Shown here piece by piece: positions 21,631-34,331 of a DNA stretch of 64,000 nucleotides (positions are counted from its first letter, which is position 1; each line of letters starts with the position of its first letter). The notes under the pieces were generated by a model, which worked only from the letters and a program-made list of their open reading frames with translations, made no database searches and was not told where the DNA came from. The DNA comes from Cyrtodaria siliqua (taxonomy: Eukaryota > Mollusca > Bivalvia > Adapedonta > Hiatellidae), in the NCBI GenBank assembly GCA_037043455.1, contig JAWPHD010001280.1:274616-338615 (forward strand), written 5' to 3'. The position numbers and the translations under genes were made by a program.

Positions 21631-22074
21631 GTGTGCGTTGAAGGGACAAATTACTGTTATTCAAGTGGAATATCAAGTGGAATATAAAATAAATTTAGTG
21701 TATAAATTCTGCCGGTGCAGGACGAATTACTGCCCGATTTTCTCATTTGTAATACAGACGTTTTGAAAGAAAAAAAGAGTGGAAGGGGGAACCCTTGCAT
21801 ATTGTAGCAGTTTTTTCATACTTTTTGAAAAAAAACTATACTGATACCCTCACTATCTATTCTACTCAATCATAAAAACCCATCAAAAAATATTTTGCCG
21901 TCGGGCAAAGTCTGACGGAACAAGATAGTCGTCATCACGATCCAAAACGGCATCAACTCCGGATCTAGTCTCGGCAGTTAAACAAAATCAGAAGGAGCAA
22001 AGCAATCATCCTCATCATCACTATACATATCACACTCGATCATGGCACTCAAAATGGGGTTCTGGAGCCACCAT

Positions 22075-25000
22075 TTGAAATATTACACAGTCAGAAATAT
22101 CACAGAATCAAGAATACTGGAAAAGCATCAAATGATATCACAGAATCAAGAATACTGCGATATCACAGAATCAAGAATACTGAGACATCACAGAGTCAAT
22201 AATACTGGAACAGCATCGGATCAAGAATACTGAGATATCACAGAATCAAGAATACTGAAACAGCATCGAATCAATCATACCGGGAAATCACAGAATCAAG
22301 AATACTTAGATATCATCAAATCAAGAATACTGAACTCGGGGCAAACCGGAGATATTGAGATATCACCGAACCAGAGATCTCGGATATCATCAAATCAAGA
22401 ATACTGAGATATCACACAATCAAGAATACTGAGATATCACAGAATCAAGAATACTGAGATATCATCAAATCAAGAATACTGAACTTGTAGCAAACCAGAG
22501 ATATTGCGATATCATCAAATCAGGAATACCGAGATATCACAGGACCAAGAATATGAGATATCATCAAATCAAGAATACTAAACTTGCAGCAAAGCAGAGA
22601 TATTGAGATATCATCAAACCAGAGATATTGAGATGTCATCAAATCAAGAATACTGAGATATCAAAGAATCAAGAATACCGGAACAGCATCGAATCAAGAA
22701 TACTGAGACATCACAGAATCAAGAATACCGGAACAGCATCAAATGAAGAATACTGAGATATCACAGAATCAAAAATACTGAACTTGCAGCAAACCAGAGA
22801 TACTGAAACAGCATCGAATCAAGAATACTGAAACAGCATCGAATCAAGAATACCGAGATATCACAGAATCAAAAATGCTGAAACAGCATCGAATCAAGCA
22901 TGCTGGGATATCACGGAATCAAGAATACCGAAACAGCAGCAAATCAAAGATACTGAGATATCATCAAATCAGAGATGTTGAGAATCCATCACAGAATCAA
23001 GAATACTGAAATATCATCGAATCAGGACTATTGTAATACCATCGAATCAAGAATACTGATATATCATAGAATCAAGAATGCTGAAATATCACAGAATCAG
23101 AACACTGGAACAGCATCAAGTCAAGAATACTGAGATATCGTAGAATCAAGAATACTGAGATTTCATTGAATCAAGAATACTGAAATATCATCAAATCAGA
23201 GATACTGAAATAGCATTGAATCAGAGAAACTGAGATAGCATTGAATCAGAGATATTGGGAAATCATCAAATCAAGAATACCGAGATAGCAACAAGTCAGA
23301 GATATTGAGATATCATTAAATCAAGAACTCTGAACTTGCAACAAACCAGAGATATTGAGATATCATCAAACCAAGCATACTGAAACAGTATCAAATCAAG
23401 AATGCTGAAATATTACAGACTCAAGAATACTGAGATATCGTAGAATCAAGAATACTGAGATTTCATTGAATCAAGAATACTGAGATAGCAGAAAATCATG
23501 AATACTGAAATAGTAACAAATCAGAGATCTCGGGATATCATCAAATCATGAATACTGAAATAGCAGCAAATCAAGAATACTGAGACATCACAGATTCAAG
23601 AATACTGAAACAGCATCAAATCAAGAATATTGAAATAGTAGCAAACCAGAGATATTGAGATATCATCAAACCAGAGATATTGAGATATCATCAAATCCAG
23701 AATACCGAGATATCGCAGAATCAAGAATACTGGGACAGCATCAAATCAAGAATACTGAGTTATCATCAAATCAAGAATACTGGAACAGCATCAAATCAAG
23801 AATACTGAGATATCATTAAATCAAGAATACTGAGATATCATCAATCAAGAATACTGAACTTATAGCAAACCAGAGATATTGAGATACCATGAAACCAGCG
23901 ATATTGAGATATGATCAAATCAAGAATACTGAGATATCGCAGAATCAAGAATACCGGAACAGCTTCAAATCAAGAATACCGAGATATCATAGAATCAAGA
24001 ATACTGAATCTGCATTGAATCAAGCATGCTGAGATATCATGGAATCAAGAATTTTGAGCTATCATAGAATCAAGCATGCTGAGATATCACATAATCAAGA
24101 ATACTAGAACAGCATCAAATCAAGCATACTGAGATATATCAGAATCAAGAATACTGAAACAGCATCGAATCAAGCATGCTGAGATATCTCAGAATCAAGA
24201 ATACTGAGATATCATCAAATTAGAGATACTGAGATAGCATTGAATCAGAGATATTGAGAAATCATCAAATCAAGAATACTGAGATAGTAGCAAATCATGA
24301 ATACTGAAATAGCAGCAAATCAAGAATACTGAGATATCATGAAATCGGAGATATTGAGATAGCACGGAATCCATCACAGAATCAAGAATACTGGAACAGC
24401 ATCAAATCAAGAATACTGAGATATCACAGAATCAAGAATACTGAGATATCACAGAATCAAGTATATTGAGATATCATAGAATCAAGTATACTGAGATATC
24501 ACAGAATCACGTATATTGAGATATCATAGAATCAAGAATACTGAGATATCACAGAATAAAGAATACTGGAACAGCATCAAATCAAGAGTACTGAAATAGC
24601 ACTAAGTCAAGAATACTGAGATGTCATAGAATCAAGAATACTGAGATATCACAGCATCAAGAATACTGAAACAGCATCAAATCAAGAATACTGAGATATC
24701 ATCAAATCAAGAATACTGAACTTGCAGCAAACCATCATCAAATCAAGAATACTGAGATATCATAGAATCAAGCATGTTGAGATGTCACAAAATCAAGTAT
24801 ACTGGAACAGCATCAAATCAAGATTACTGAACTTGCAGCAAACCAGAGATATCGAGATATCATCAAATCAAGAATACTGAGATATCACATAATCAAGAAC
24901 ACTGGAACAGCATCAAATCAAGAATACTGAGATACCATCAAATCAAGAATACCGAGATATCATCAGACCATGAATATTGAGATAGCAGCAAATCAAGAAT

Positions 25001-26880
25001 ACTGAAATAGCAGCATATAAAAAAAAACTGAGATATCATCAAATCAAGAATACGGAGATATCAAAGAATCAAGAATACTGAGATATCATCAAATCAAGAA
25101 TACTGAGATATAATCAGATCAAGAATACTGAACTTTTTGCAAACCAGAGATATCATCAAATCAATAATACTGTCATATCATCAAATCGAGCATGCTGAGA
25201 TATCACATAATCAAGAATACTGGAACAGCATCAAATCAATAATACTGAGATATCATCAAATCAGGAATATTGAGATATCATCAAATCAGGAATACTGAGA
25301 TATCATCAATTCAAGAATACTGAGATATCATCAAATCAGAGATCTCGAGATATCATCAAATCAAGAATACTGAAAGTGCAGCAAATCAGAGATACTGAGA
25401 TATCATCAAATCAGAGATACTGAGATATCATCAAATCAGAGATACTGAGATATCATCAAATCAGAGATACTGAGATATCATCAAATCAGAGATACTGAGT
25501 TATCATCAATTCACGAATATTGAGAATTCATCAAATCAGAGATCTCGAGATATCATCAAATCAGAGATGCTGAAATAGCAGCAAATCAGAGATACTGAAA
25601 TAGCAGCAAATCAGAGATCTCGAGATATCATCAAATCAAGAATACTGAAGTTGCAGCAAATGAGAGATACTGAGATATCATCAAATCAGAGATACTGAGA
25701 TATCATCAATTCAGGAATATTGAGATATCATCAAATCAGAGATCTCGAGATATCATCAAATCAGAGACGCTGAAATAGCAGCAAATCAGAGATACTGAAA
25801 TAGCAGCAAATCAGAGATCTCGAGATATCAGCAAATCAAGAATACTGAAGTTGCAGCAAATCAGAGATACTGAGATATCATCAAAACAGAGATACTGAGA
25901 TATCATCAATTCAGGAATATTGAGATATCATCAAATCAGAGATCTCGAGATATCATCAAATCAGAGATATTGAAATAGCAGCAAATCAGAGATACTGAAA
26001 TAGCAGCAAATCAGGGATCTCGAGATATCATCAAATCATGAATACTGAAATAGCAGCAAATCAGAGATACTGAAATATCAGCAAATCAGAGATACTGGAA
26101 TAGCAACAAATCAGAGATACTGAGATATCATCAAATCAGAGATACTGGGATATCATCAAATCGGGGATGCTGGGATGTCATCAAATCAGTGATACTGGGA
26201 TAGCAGCAAATCATGAATACTGGAATGGCAGCAAATCAGAGATACTGGGATGTCATCAAGTCAGAGATACTGGGATATCATCAAATCAGGGATACTGAAA
26301 TAACAGCAAATCAGAGATACTGAAATAGTAGAAATCAGAGATACTGAGATATCATCAAATCAGAGATATTGATATAGCATGGAATCCGTCATAGAATCAA
26401 GACTACTGAAATAGCATCGGATCAAGACTATTGAAATAGCATCGAATCAAGTATACTGAGATATCATAGAATCAAGCAGGCTGAGATATCACAGAATCAA
26501 GAATACTGGAACAGCATCAAATTAAGAATACTGAGATATGGCAGAATCAAGAATCAAGAATACTGAGATATCATAGAATCAAGAATATTGAGATATCACA
26601 GAATCACGAATACCGGAACATCATCAAACCAGAGATCTCGGGATATCATCAAATCTGGTATCATCAAATCAGAGATCTTGAGATATCATCAAATCAGAGA
26701 TACTGAGATATCATCAAATCAGAGATACTGAGATATCATCAATTCAAGAATACTAAGATGTCATCAAATCAGAGATCTCGAGATATCATCAAATCAGAGA
26801 TATTGAGATAGCAGCAAATCAGTAATATTGAGATATCATCAAATCAAGAATACTGAGATATCATCAAATCAGAGATCTCG
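22075..26880 (+). repeat. 25-bp tandem array, forward orientation
   Basis: Around 190 units with recurring variants: AAGAATACTG versus CAGAGATACTG cores, and ATATCACAGA, ATATCATCAA, CAGCATCGAA, AGCAGCAAA links. Some variant blocks are themselves duplicated, for example the CAGAGATCTCGAGATATCAT blocks at about 25.3-26.0 kb, which indicates local amplification after the inversion arose. Confidence 0.9.
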
Positions 26881-29800
26881 AGTATCTCAGTATTCTTGAT
26901 TTGATGCTGTTCCAGTGTTCTTGATTATGTGATATCTCAGTATTCTTGATTTGATGATATCTCGATATCTCTGGTTTGCTGCAAGTTCAGTATTCTTGAT
27001 TTGATGCTGTTCCAGTATTCTTGATTTTGTGACATCTCAACATGCTTGATTCTATGATATCTCAGTATTCTTGATTTGATGATGGTTTGCTGCAAGTTCA
27101 GTATTCTTGATTTGATGATATCTCAGTATTCTTGATTTGATGATGTTTCAGTATTCTTGATGCTGTGATATCTCAGTATTCTTGATTCTATGACATCTCA
27201 GTATTCTTGACTTGGTGCTATTTCAGTACTCTTGATTTGATGCTGTTCCAGTATTCTTTATTCTGTGATATCTCAGTATTCTTGATTCTACGATATCGCA
27301 ATATACGTGATTCTGTGATATCTCAGTATACTTGATTCTATGATATCTCAATATACTTGATTCTGTGATATCTCAGTATTCTTGATTCTGTGATATCTCA
27401 GTATTCTTGATTTGATGCTGTTCCAGTATTCTTGATTCTGTGATGGATTCCGTGCTATCTCAATATCTCCGATTTCATATCTCAGTATTCTTGATTTGCT
27501 GCTATTTCAGTATTCATGATTTGCTACTATCTCAGTATTCTTGATTTGACGATTTCTCAATATCTCTGATTCAATGCTATCTCAGTATCTCTAATTTGAT
27601 GATATCTCAGTATTCTTGATTCTGAGATATCTCAGCATGCTTGATTCGATGCTGTTTTAGTATTCTTGATTCTGAGATATCTCAGTATGCTTGATTTGAT
27701 GCTGTTCTAGTATTCTTGATTATGTGATATCTCAGCATGCTTGATTCTATGATAGCTCAAAATTCTTGATTCCATGATATCTCAGCATGCTTGATTCGAT
27801 GCAGTTTCAGTATTCTTGATTCTATGAAATCTCGGTATTCTTGATTTGATGCTGTTCCGGTATTCTTGATTCTGTGATATTTCAGTATTCTTGATTTGAT
27901 CATATCTCAATATCGCTGGTTTGATGGTATCTCAATATCTCTGGTTTGCTATAAGTTCAGTATTCTTGATTGATGATATCTCAGTATTCTTGATTTAATG
28001 ATATCTCAGTATTCTTGATTTGATGCTGTTCCAGTATTATTGATTTGATGATAACTCAGTATTCTTGATTTGATGCTGTTCCAGTATTCTTGATTCTGCG
28101 ATATCTCGGTATTCTGGATTTGATGATATCTCAATATCTCTGGTTTGATGATATCTCAATATCTCTGGTTTGCTACTATTTCAATATTCTTGATTTGATG
28201 CTGTTTCAGTATTCTTGAATCTGTGATGTCTCAGTATTCTTGATTTGCTGCTATTTCAGTATTCATGATTTGATGATATCCCGAGATCTCTGATTTGTTA
28301 CTATTTCAGTATTCATGATTTTCTGCTATCTCAGTATTCTTGATTCAATGAAATCTCAGTATTCTTGATTCTACGATATCTCAGTATTCTTGATTCTGTG
28401 ATATTTCAGCATTCTTGATTTGATACTGTTTCAGTATGCTTGGTTTGATGATATCTCAATATCTCTGGTTTGTTGCATGTTCAGAGTTCTTGATTTAATG
28501 ATATCTCAATATCTCTGACTTGCTGCTATCTCGGTATTCTTGATTTGATGATTTCCCAATATCTCTGATTCAATGCTATCTCAGTATCTCTGATTCAATG
28601 CTATTTCAGTATCTCTGGTTTGCTACTATTTCAATATTCTTGATTTGATGCTGTTTCAGTATTCTTGATTCTGTGTTGTCTCAGTATTCTTGATTTGCTG
28701 CTATTTCAGTATTCATGATTTGATGATATCCCGAGATCTCTGATTTGTTACTATTTCAGTATTCATGATTTTCTGCTATCTCAGTATTCCAGTTTTGATG
28801 CTGTTCCAGTATTCTTGATTCAATGAAATCTCAATATTCTTGATTCTATGATATCTCAGTATTCTTGATTCTGTGATATTTCAGCATTCTTGATTTGATA
28901 CTGTTTCAGTATGCTTGGTTTGATGATATCTCAATATCTCTGGTTTGTTGCATGTTCAGAGTTCTTGATTTAATGATATCTCAATATCTCTGACTTGTTG
29001 CTATCTCGGTATTCTTGATTTGATGATTTCCCAATATCTCTGATTCAATGCTATCTCAGTATCTCTGATTCAATGCTATTTCAGTATCTCTGATTTGTTG
29101 ATATCTCAGTATTCTTGATTCAATGAAATCTCAGTATTCTTGATTCTACGATATCTCAGTATTCTTGACTTGATGCTGTTCCAGTGTTCTGATTCTGTGA
29201 TATTTCAGCATTCTTGATTCTATGATATATCAGTATTCTTGATTCGATGGTATTTCAATAGTCCTGATTCGATGATATTTCAGTATTCTTGATTCTGTGA
29301 TGGATTTTCAACATCTCTGATTTGATGATATCTCAGTATCTTTGATTTGCTGCTGTTTCGGTATTCTTGATTCCGTAATATCCCAGCATGCTTGATTCGA
29401 TGCTGTTTCAGCATTATTGATTCTGTGATATCTCGGTATTCTTGATTCGATGCTGTTTCAGTATTCTTGATTCGATGCTGTTTCAGTATCTCTGGTTTGC
29501 TGCAAGTTTAGTATTCTTGATTCTGTGATATCTCAGTATTCTTCATTTGATGCTGTTCCGGTATTCTTGATTCTGTGATGTCTCAGTATTCTTGATTCGA
29601 TGCTGTTCCGGTATTCTTGATTCTGTGATATCTCAGTATTCTTGATTTGATGACATCTCAATATCTCTGGTTTGATGATATCTCAATATCTCTGCTTTGC
29701 TGCAAGTTTAGTATTCTTGATTTGATGATATCTCATATTCTTGGTCCTGTGATATCTCGGTATTCCTGATTTGATGATATCGCAATATCTCTGGTTTGCT

Positions 29801-30200
29801 ACAAGTTCAGTATTCTTGATTTGATGATATCTCAGTATTCTTGATTCTGTGATATCTCAGTATTCTTGATTGTGTGATATCTCAGTATTCTTGATTTGAT
29901 GATATCCGAGATCTCTGGTTCGGTGATATCTCAATATCTCCGGTTTGCCCCGAGTTCAGTATTCTTGATTTGATGATATCTCAGTATTCTTGATTCTGTG
30001 ATTTCCCGGTATGATTGATTCGATGCTGTTTCAGTATTCTTGATTCTGTGATATCTCAGTATTCTTGATCCGATGCTGTTCCAGTATTCTTGACTCTGTG
30101 ATGTCTCAGTATTCTTGATTCTGTGATATCTCAGTATTCTTGATTCTGTGATATCATTTGATGCTTTTCCAGTATTCTTGATTCTGTGATATTTCTGACT
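26881..30200 (-). repeat. 25-bp tandem array, reverse orientation
   Basis: Reverse complement of the left arm, starting abruptly inside a unit after CAGAGATCTCGAG at 26,880. A segment at about 28.2-28.5 kb recurs at about 28.6-29.0 kb, a duplication of roughly 450 bases that the left arm shows only once. Confidence 0.9.
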
Positions 30201-30509
30201 GTGTAATATTTCAAATGGTGGCTCCAGAATCATTATCAGAACCCCATTTTGAGTGCCATGATCGAGTGTGATATGTATAGTGATGATGAGGATGATTGCT
30301 TTGCTCCTTCTGATTTTGTTTAACTGCCGAGACTAGATCCGGAGTTGATGCCCTTTTGGATCGTGATGACGACTATCCTGTTCCGTCAGACTTTGCCCGA
30401 CGGCAAAATATTTTTTGATGGGTTTTTATGATTGAGTAGAATAGATAGTGAGGGTATCAGTATAGTTTTTTTTCAAAAAGTATGAAAAAAATGCTACAAT
30501 ATGCAAGGG

Positions 30510-30670
30510 TTCCCCCTTCCACTCTTTTTTTCTTTCAAAACGTCTGTATTACAAATAAGAAAATCGGTCAGGGTGCCCCCTTCCACTCTTTTTTTTTTCA
30601 AAACGTCTGTATTACAAATGAGAAAATCGGGTAGGGTCCCCCCTTCCACATTTTTTTTGTTCAAAAATGT
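30510..30670 (+). repeat. three tandem copies of a 74-bp C/T-rich unit
   Basis: CCCCCTTCCACTCTTTTTTT followed by TTTCAAAACGTCTGTATTAC and AAATGAGAAAATCGGGTAGG is repeated at about 30,511, 30,580 and 30,644; the first copy is part of the foldback right end. The left end at 21,720-21,800 has a single copy, so the extra copies were added at the right end only. Confidence 0.85.
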
Positions 30671-30795
30671 CTCTTTTTTATCTAATTATGATAGAGTCCC
30701 CCCTTACATATTTTAGTGATTTTCATGTTTTCGGGGGGAATAAACTGCGCTCGTACCCCCCCCCCCCTATACTACTGACACCGGCAACTTTAAAG

Positions 30796-30885
30796 TCTAA
30801 TTACACTAAATCAACAGGATGTGCTCGGCTGGTGCAATCTAATTACACTAAATCAACAGGATGTGCTCGCCTGGTGCAGTCGAAA
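30796..30885 (+). repeat. 42-bp direct duplication
   Basis: TCTAATTACACTAAATCAAC AGGATGTGCTCG occurs twice, starting at about 30,797 and 30,839, with one substitution. Confidence 0.9.
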
Positions 30886-30899
30886 GTAGTTCTGTATTA

Positions 30900-31620
30900 A
30901 AGAGTGCTAATCTTTTTTTCTTTAAAAACATTTTTTTTAGTGCAGTTTCCTGTTATTTTTTGGCTGTAACTGTATTCTGGACATGTTGTTGATATTTGAA
31001 AATGCAGCTCATCATGTTTTTGACAGTTTTTGGTATAAATTTGAGAAGTGAAAGTAGACAGCGTATGAAATTGCAAGGGGTAAAAATAGTGTTGACCTTT
31101 GACCCGGTGTTAGTATACAACTGAAGAAATGTTTCTTAGAAGGTATTAAACCCCCTATTTCCTTGTTGATGTTTAATAGCAGACATGTTTATTTGCATGA
31201 TAAAGTAAGTTTCCCAGAATTCTAACGAGGTTTGAGTTTTTAACAGGTTGTCAACATTCTAACTTTACTATGGAAGGGCAATGGAGACTCATTTACGCTA
31301 TTATAACCTTAATTATCAATTTCTTTTCCTCTACACAATTGGATAGAACAACAGGTTCAGTAATTCATTCGGTACAGGTTTTTTTATCTGTATTCGCAAC
31401 ATATACCCACCCACTCTCTCCTGTTATTGAAAACAGTGTTTTCGTTTTTTTATGTTTATATTTTCAGAGCATGGAATTTCATCGGTTTCAGTCGGGTTCT
31501 TCTGTCGCGGCTTCAACAGAGTTTACAGCAGTCCACATTCGGGATCTCCACACGGTGGCGGCAGTTTTTCGCGGTCACAGCAATTACTTATTGTGTAGTT
31601 AATAAGAATTTTGACATGTT
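30900..31620. other. stretch without recognised gene
   Basis: Unique-looking sequence between the foldback element and the right direct repeat. A 110-codon frame at 31,270-31,602 (MEGQWRLIYAIITLIINFFS) has one hydrophobic N-terminal segment but overlaps another frame and has no recognised domain; I do not call it a gene. Confidence 0.35.
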
Positions 31621-31623
31621 TAA

Positions 31624-31805
31624 TGCAAGAGCTTTCAATTAGGTACATTTGTCTTTGTGAACTGCTGTACCCAGGGTTCATAAAGTACATACATAAAAAA
31701 ATATGTTTAATTAACTACACATTATATTGAAGCCGTGGCCAATATATTCCAATAAACATAAACTGTAAACATTGCCTTGTATTGTTCTAAACTCATCTTT
31801 AATAA
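31624..31805 (+). repeat. right copy of the direct repeat bracketing the foldback
   Basis: Same orientation as 21,366-21,630; contains TGAACTGCTGTACCCAGGGT and AATATATTCCAATAAACATA in the same order. It has an extra run of A bases at about 31,696 and lacks the internal duplication. Confidence 0.9.
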
Positions 31806-31902
31806 ATGACATTTAACAAAACAAATGCAACGCATTTCACGCCCCTTCAACATGACATCTAGACAGGAAATCCTCTTCGATCAACCTACGCCGCTCAGTA
31901 CT

Positions 31903-31968
31903 TTGATTCCTAGGTAGAACTAGTATTGTATACCTCCTGCCACCCGTAAGAATGATTATGAACGCCCG
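31903..31968 (-). mobile_element. SINE fragment (family A, middle)
   Basis: CCTAGGTAGAACTAGTATTG TATACCTCCTGCCACCCGTA AGAAT matches the middle of the SINE copies at 45,868-45,912 and 63,080-63,124; the ends are not conserved. Confidence 0.6.
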
Positions 31969-32499
31969 TATGTGCCACCGGCGGAGTTACATGTCTCCAG
32001 CGTTCTAGTTTGTCCAAAACAATGCGCAAATACTCTAAATTAATTTAGATATGGACTCATCTTGGAAGTGGCAAACAAACTTTTGTTTGATTGCATTTTT
32101 ATACCACCGACATGCAACAATTTATCAATATTTGAAAATAACCAAAAACGTGAATTTGTTCACGTAGTGTGAGAGCCATTAATAAACAAAAATATAAACA
32201 AACTAAATTTATCTGTAAACGAATGCCGGGTTGATCGATCGACAGTCGTTATCTATTGACCTTATTATTTCATGACGATGTTTCCGAAAATAGTAAACAT
32301 TATTTCGTCAGTTTTACCAGTTCACGTAGCAGTTTATAAGACACTTAAATTTCAGTTCACCTGTCGTACAAGTAATGTTTTTCAGCAACATTTTATACGC
32401 TTTAAATTGATTTAATTTACAATATGAGGAATGTAGCCGCCTTTGTCTAACTCATTTTATTTGCTAAATTACCACCCGAGACTTTTATAGATAAAATCG

Positions 32500-32850
32500 A
32501 GCATATTTCTGTGAAACGGCAACAACTGACACTAAAAAACCTTATCAAAACTCTGTCCTGGTGTTCAGGTCATATAATAATTTATATGTGCCGATTAAAA
32601 GCATAGGTTTATTATTAATGAGTTCTTAAAATACTGATCATGATTGAATATGCGTAAACTGAATTATGAGTAGGTAACTCTTAATTCGACACTCTATTTC
32701 GACGGTTTGGTCTGGTTGGTTAAAACCGTTTATATTGTATCTATAGAGTCTGAATTCTCAAAATATGCAAGTTATATGTAAACCTTGTCGTCAGCAGGTT
32801 TAGAAACTGTGTACATATGTTGTAAAATATGGCTGCTGTTGGCGGAATAG
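32500..32850 (+). repeat. dispersed repeat B, copy 1
   Basis: Words AACGGCAACAACTGACA, TGTTCAGGTCATATAATAAT, GGTTAAAACCGTTTATATTG and TCTCAAAATATGCAAGTTAT occur in reverse complement and in matching order at 47,110-47,460. Family unknown; no coding potential. Confidence 0.75.
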
Positions 32851-33474
32851 CTACTTTAACAAAGTCAACCAAAAACACGCATTAAAAGAAACAACATTTA
32901 CGTGTTAATTAAAAGCAATGAATGTATATATTCTCCAAGAAACAAGACAGCATTAATAGGCAATATAATGATCATGTATATTTGAATATAAAAAGCCAAG
33001 AAAGCAACAAAGCAAGTACCCAGTGACTTGGCAGAAGCCAGAGCAACAAGGGAACAAACCATTAACGGTACGACAAGACAATATTTAAGACAAACATCAA
33101 ACTATACCGTCCTTTGGGTTTAATAAAGATTGTATGAAAGTGATCATAACCAAGTTTGTAAATCCTGTCACCGTACAACCTAGAAGTCAAGTTGTGATAG
33201 TCTTTGTAACAGTAGAGTTCTTTCATTTTAAAAGTAGATCAGGGTTACGATATTAAAATTGAAAATAATCGAAAGCATTTAGATAAAACATTTACCCTTC
33301 TAGTTTATCATTGATACGGTTCTACATTATTTGTATAATCTAATGATAATATTGAAGTTTTGTTATCGCTCAGTCAGGTTTCATAACCGTCAGAGTAGTC
33401 CTATCATATAAAATAACTTGAGTTGTTCCCCTTGTAAAGAACAGTGCAGCAATAGACAGCTCTATGCATATATA
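32850..33474. other. stretch without recognised gene
   Basis: AT-rich intergenic sequence before the LTR element; nothing assignable. Confidence 0.35.
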
Positions 33475-34154
33475 TGTCTCAGAGTAAACGTATCATATTT
33501 GGCATATTATCCAAATCCTATAATTTGTTGTGGCCCTCCTGTTCAATACAATACAATAAGCGTCCCGGTGTTTGTTGTTTATACATGTAAATCGGGTCAG
33601 TCCATTTGTGTTGTGTCATATGCATGTATAAGTCAGTGTGATCGGGTGATCTGATTGGGTATGAAATGACCTTAACTTATTCTCTATTGGAAATATGAAT
33701 TCCCGCATGTTGCACGCTCGCCTTATGCCATCTTGAACAGTCGCCATTTATAGTGATTGTTATATTTGCATTTATATGCAGTGTAACTGATAACATTATC
33801 TTTAGAGGTCTCCATTATACATCCATCATCCATGATTAGTCATTGCTAAACTTGTTATTACATTTATCATGGCCTTGATGATAATTGTAATGATGGTATG
33901 ACAAAGTAATTTTACCAGGGCCCTGCAATAATGGCGGCGGTTGTTTTGTACATCTAAGTCTAATAGAGAATGTGATATGTTAATTTGGAATTCAATTAGG
34001 ATGATATAACCATTACCTAATTACATAATATGTTAACCGACTCAGTGATATGTATTTAGATATTGGTTATTGTAAATACTTATTTTTATATCAATAGGTC
34101 ACCTAATAAAGGAATAGAAGAGAAGCAAAACTTGCTATTATATTTATCTATACA
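33475..34154 (+). repeat. left LTR
   Basis: Begins TGTCTCAGAG and ends TATCTATACA, so the TG...CA ends are kept. Shared blocks with the right LTR include TTGTTTATACATGTAAATCG, GTGATCTGATTGGGTATG, CAGTCGCCATTTATAG and TCACCTAATAAAGGAATAGA; the last holds an AATAAA signal at about 34,106. Confidence 0.85.
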
Positions 34155-34331
34155 CGACCACGATGGCAATGACACCCAGCGTGATTATCATGGATTGAGC
34201 AACATTAGTGTGTATTAGCCGACGAGGGCAGACTATACAGAGCTCTCAACGACTTTGAGGAAAACCCGGCATGTTGTACATGTGAATATGCAGCTGCTGC
34301 GAAGTGTTGTAATTTCCCCCCGCGGAACAGA

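Larger units (their letters stand above)
21737..30570. mobile_element. foldback-type element made of 25-bp tandem repeats
   Basis: The outer 350 bases of the two ends are reverse complements (left 21,737-22,090 from TTCTCATTTGTAATACAGAC; right 30,186-30,570), differing by single bases and an 11-base insertion near 30,211. Inside, both arms consist of 25-base units (ATCAAGAATACTGAGATATC plus ACAGA, ATCAA, GCATC variants). The left arm mirrors the right from about 24,940 outward and 26,882 outward; 24,940-26,880 is a central tandem section without mirror partner. The layout (long inverted repeats composed of short tandem modules around a loop) is that of Drosophila foldback elements. No transposase frame is present; the short frames of 60-100 codons are repeat by-products. 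Confidence 0.85.

Noticed and set aside
22000..30200. CRISPR-like array
   Set aside because: The repeats are contiguous 25-base units without unique spacers, lie in a eukaryotic repeat landscape and are mirrored, which does not fit CRISPR.
31270..31642. 110-codon frame as a small secreted or membrane protein
   Set aside because: It overlaps another frame of similar length, has no recognised domain and its context gives no support.
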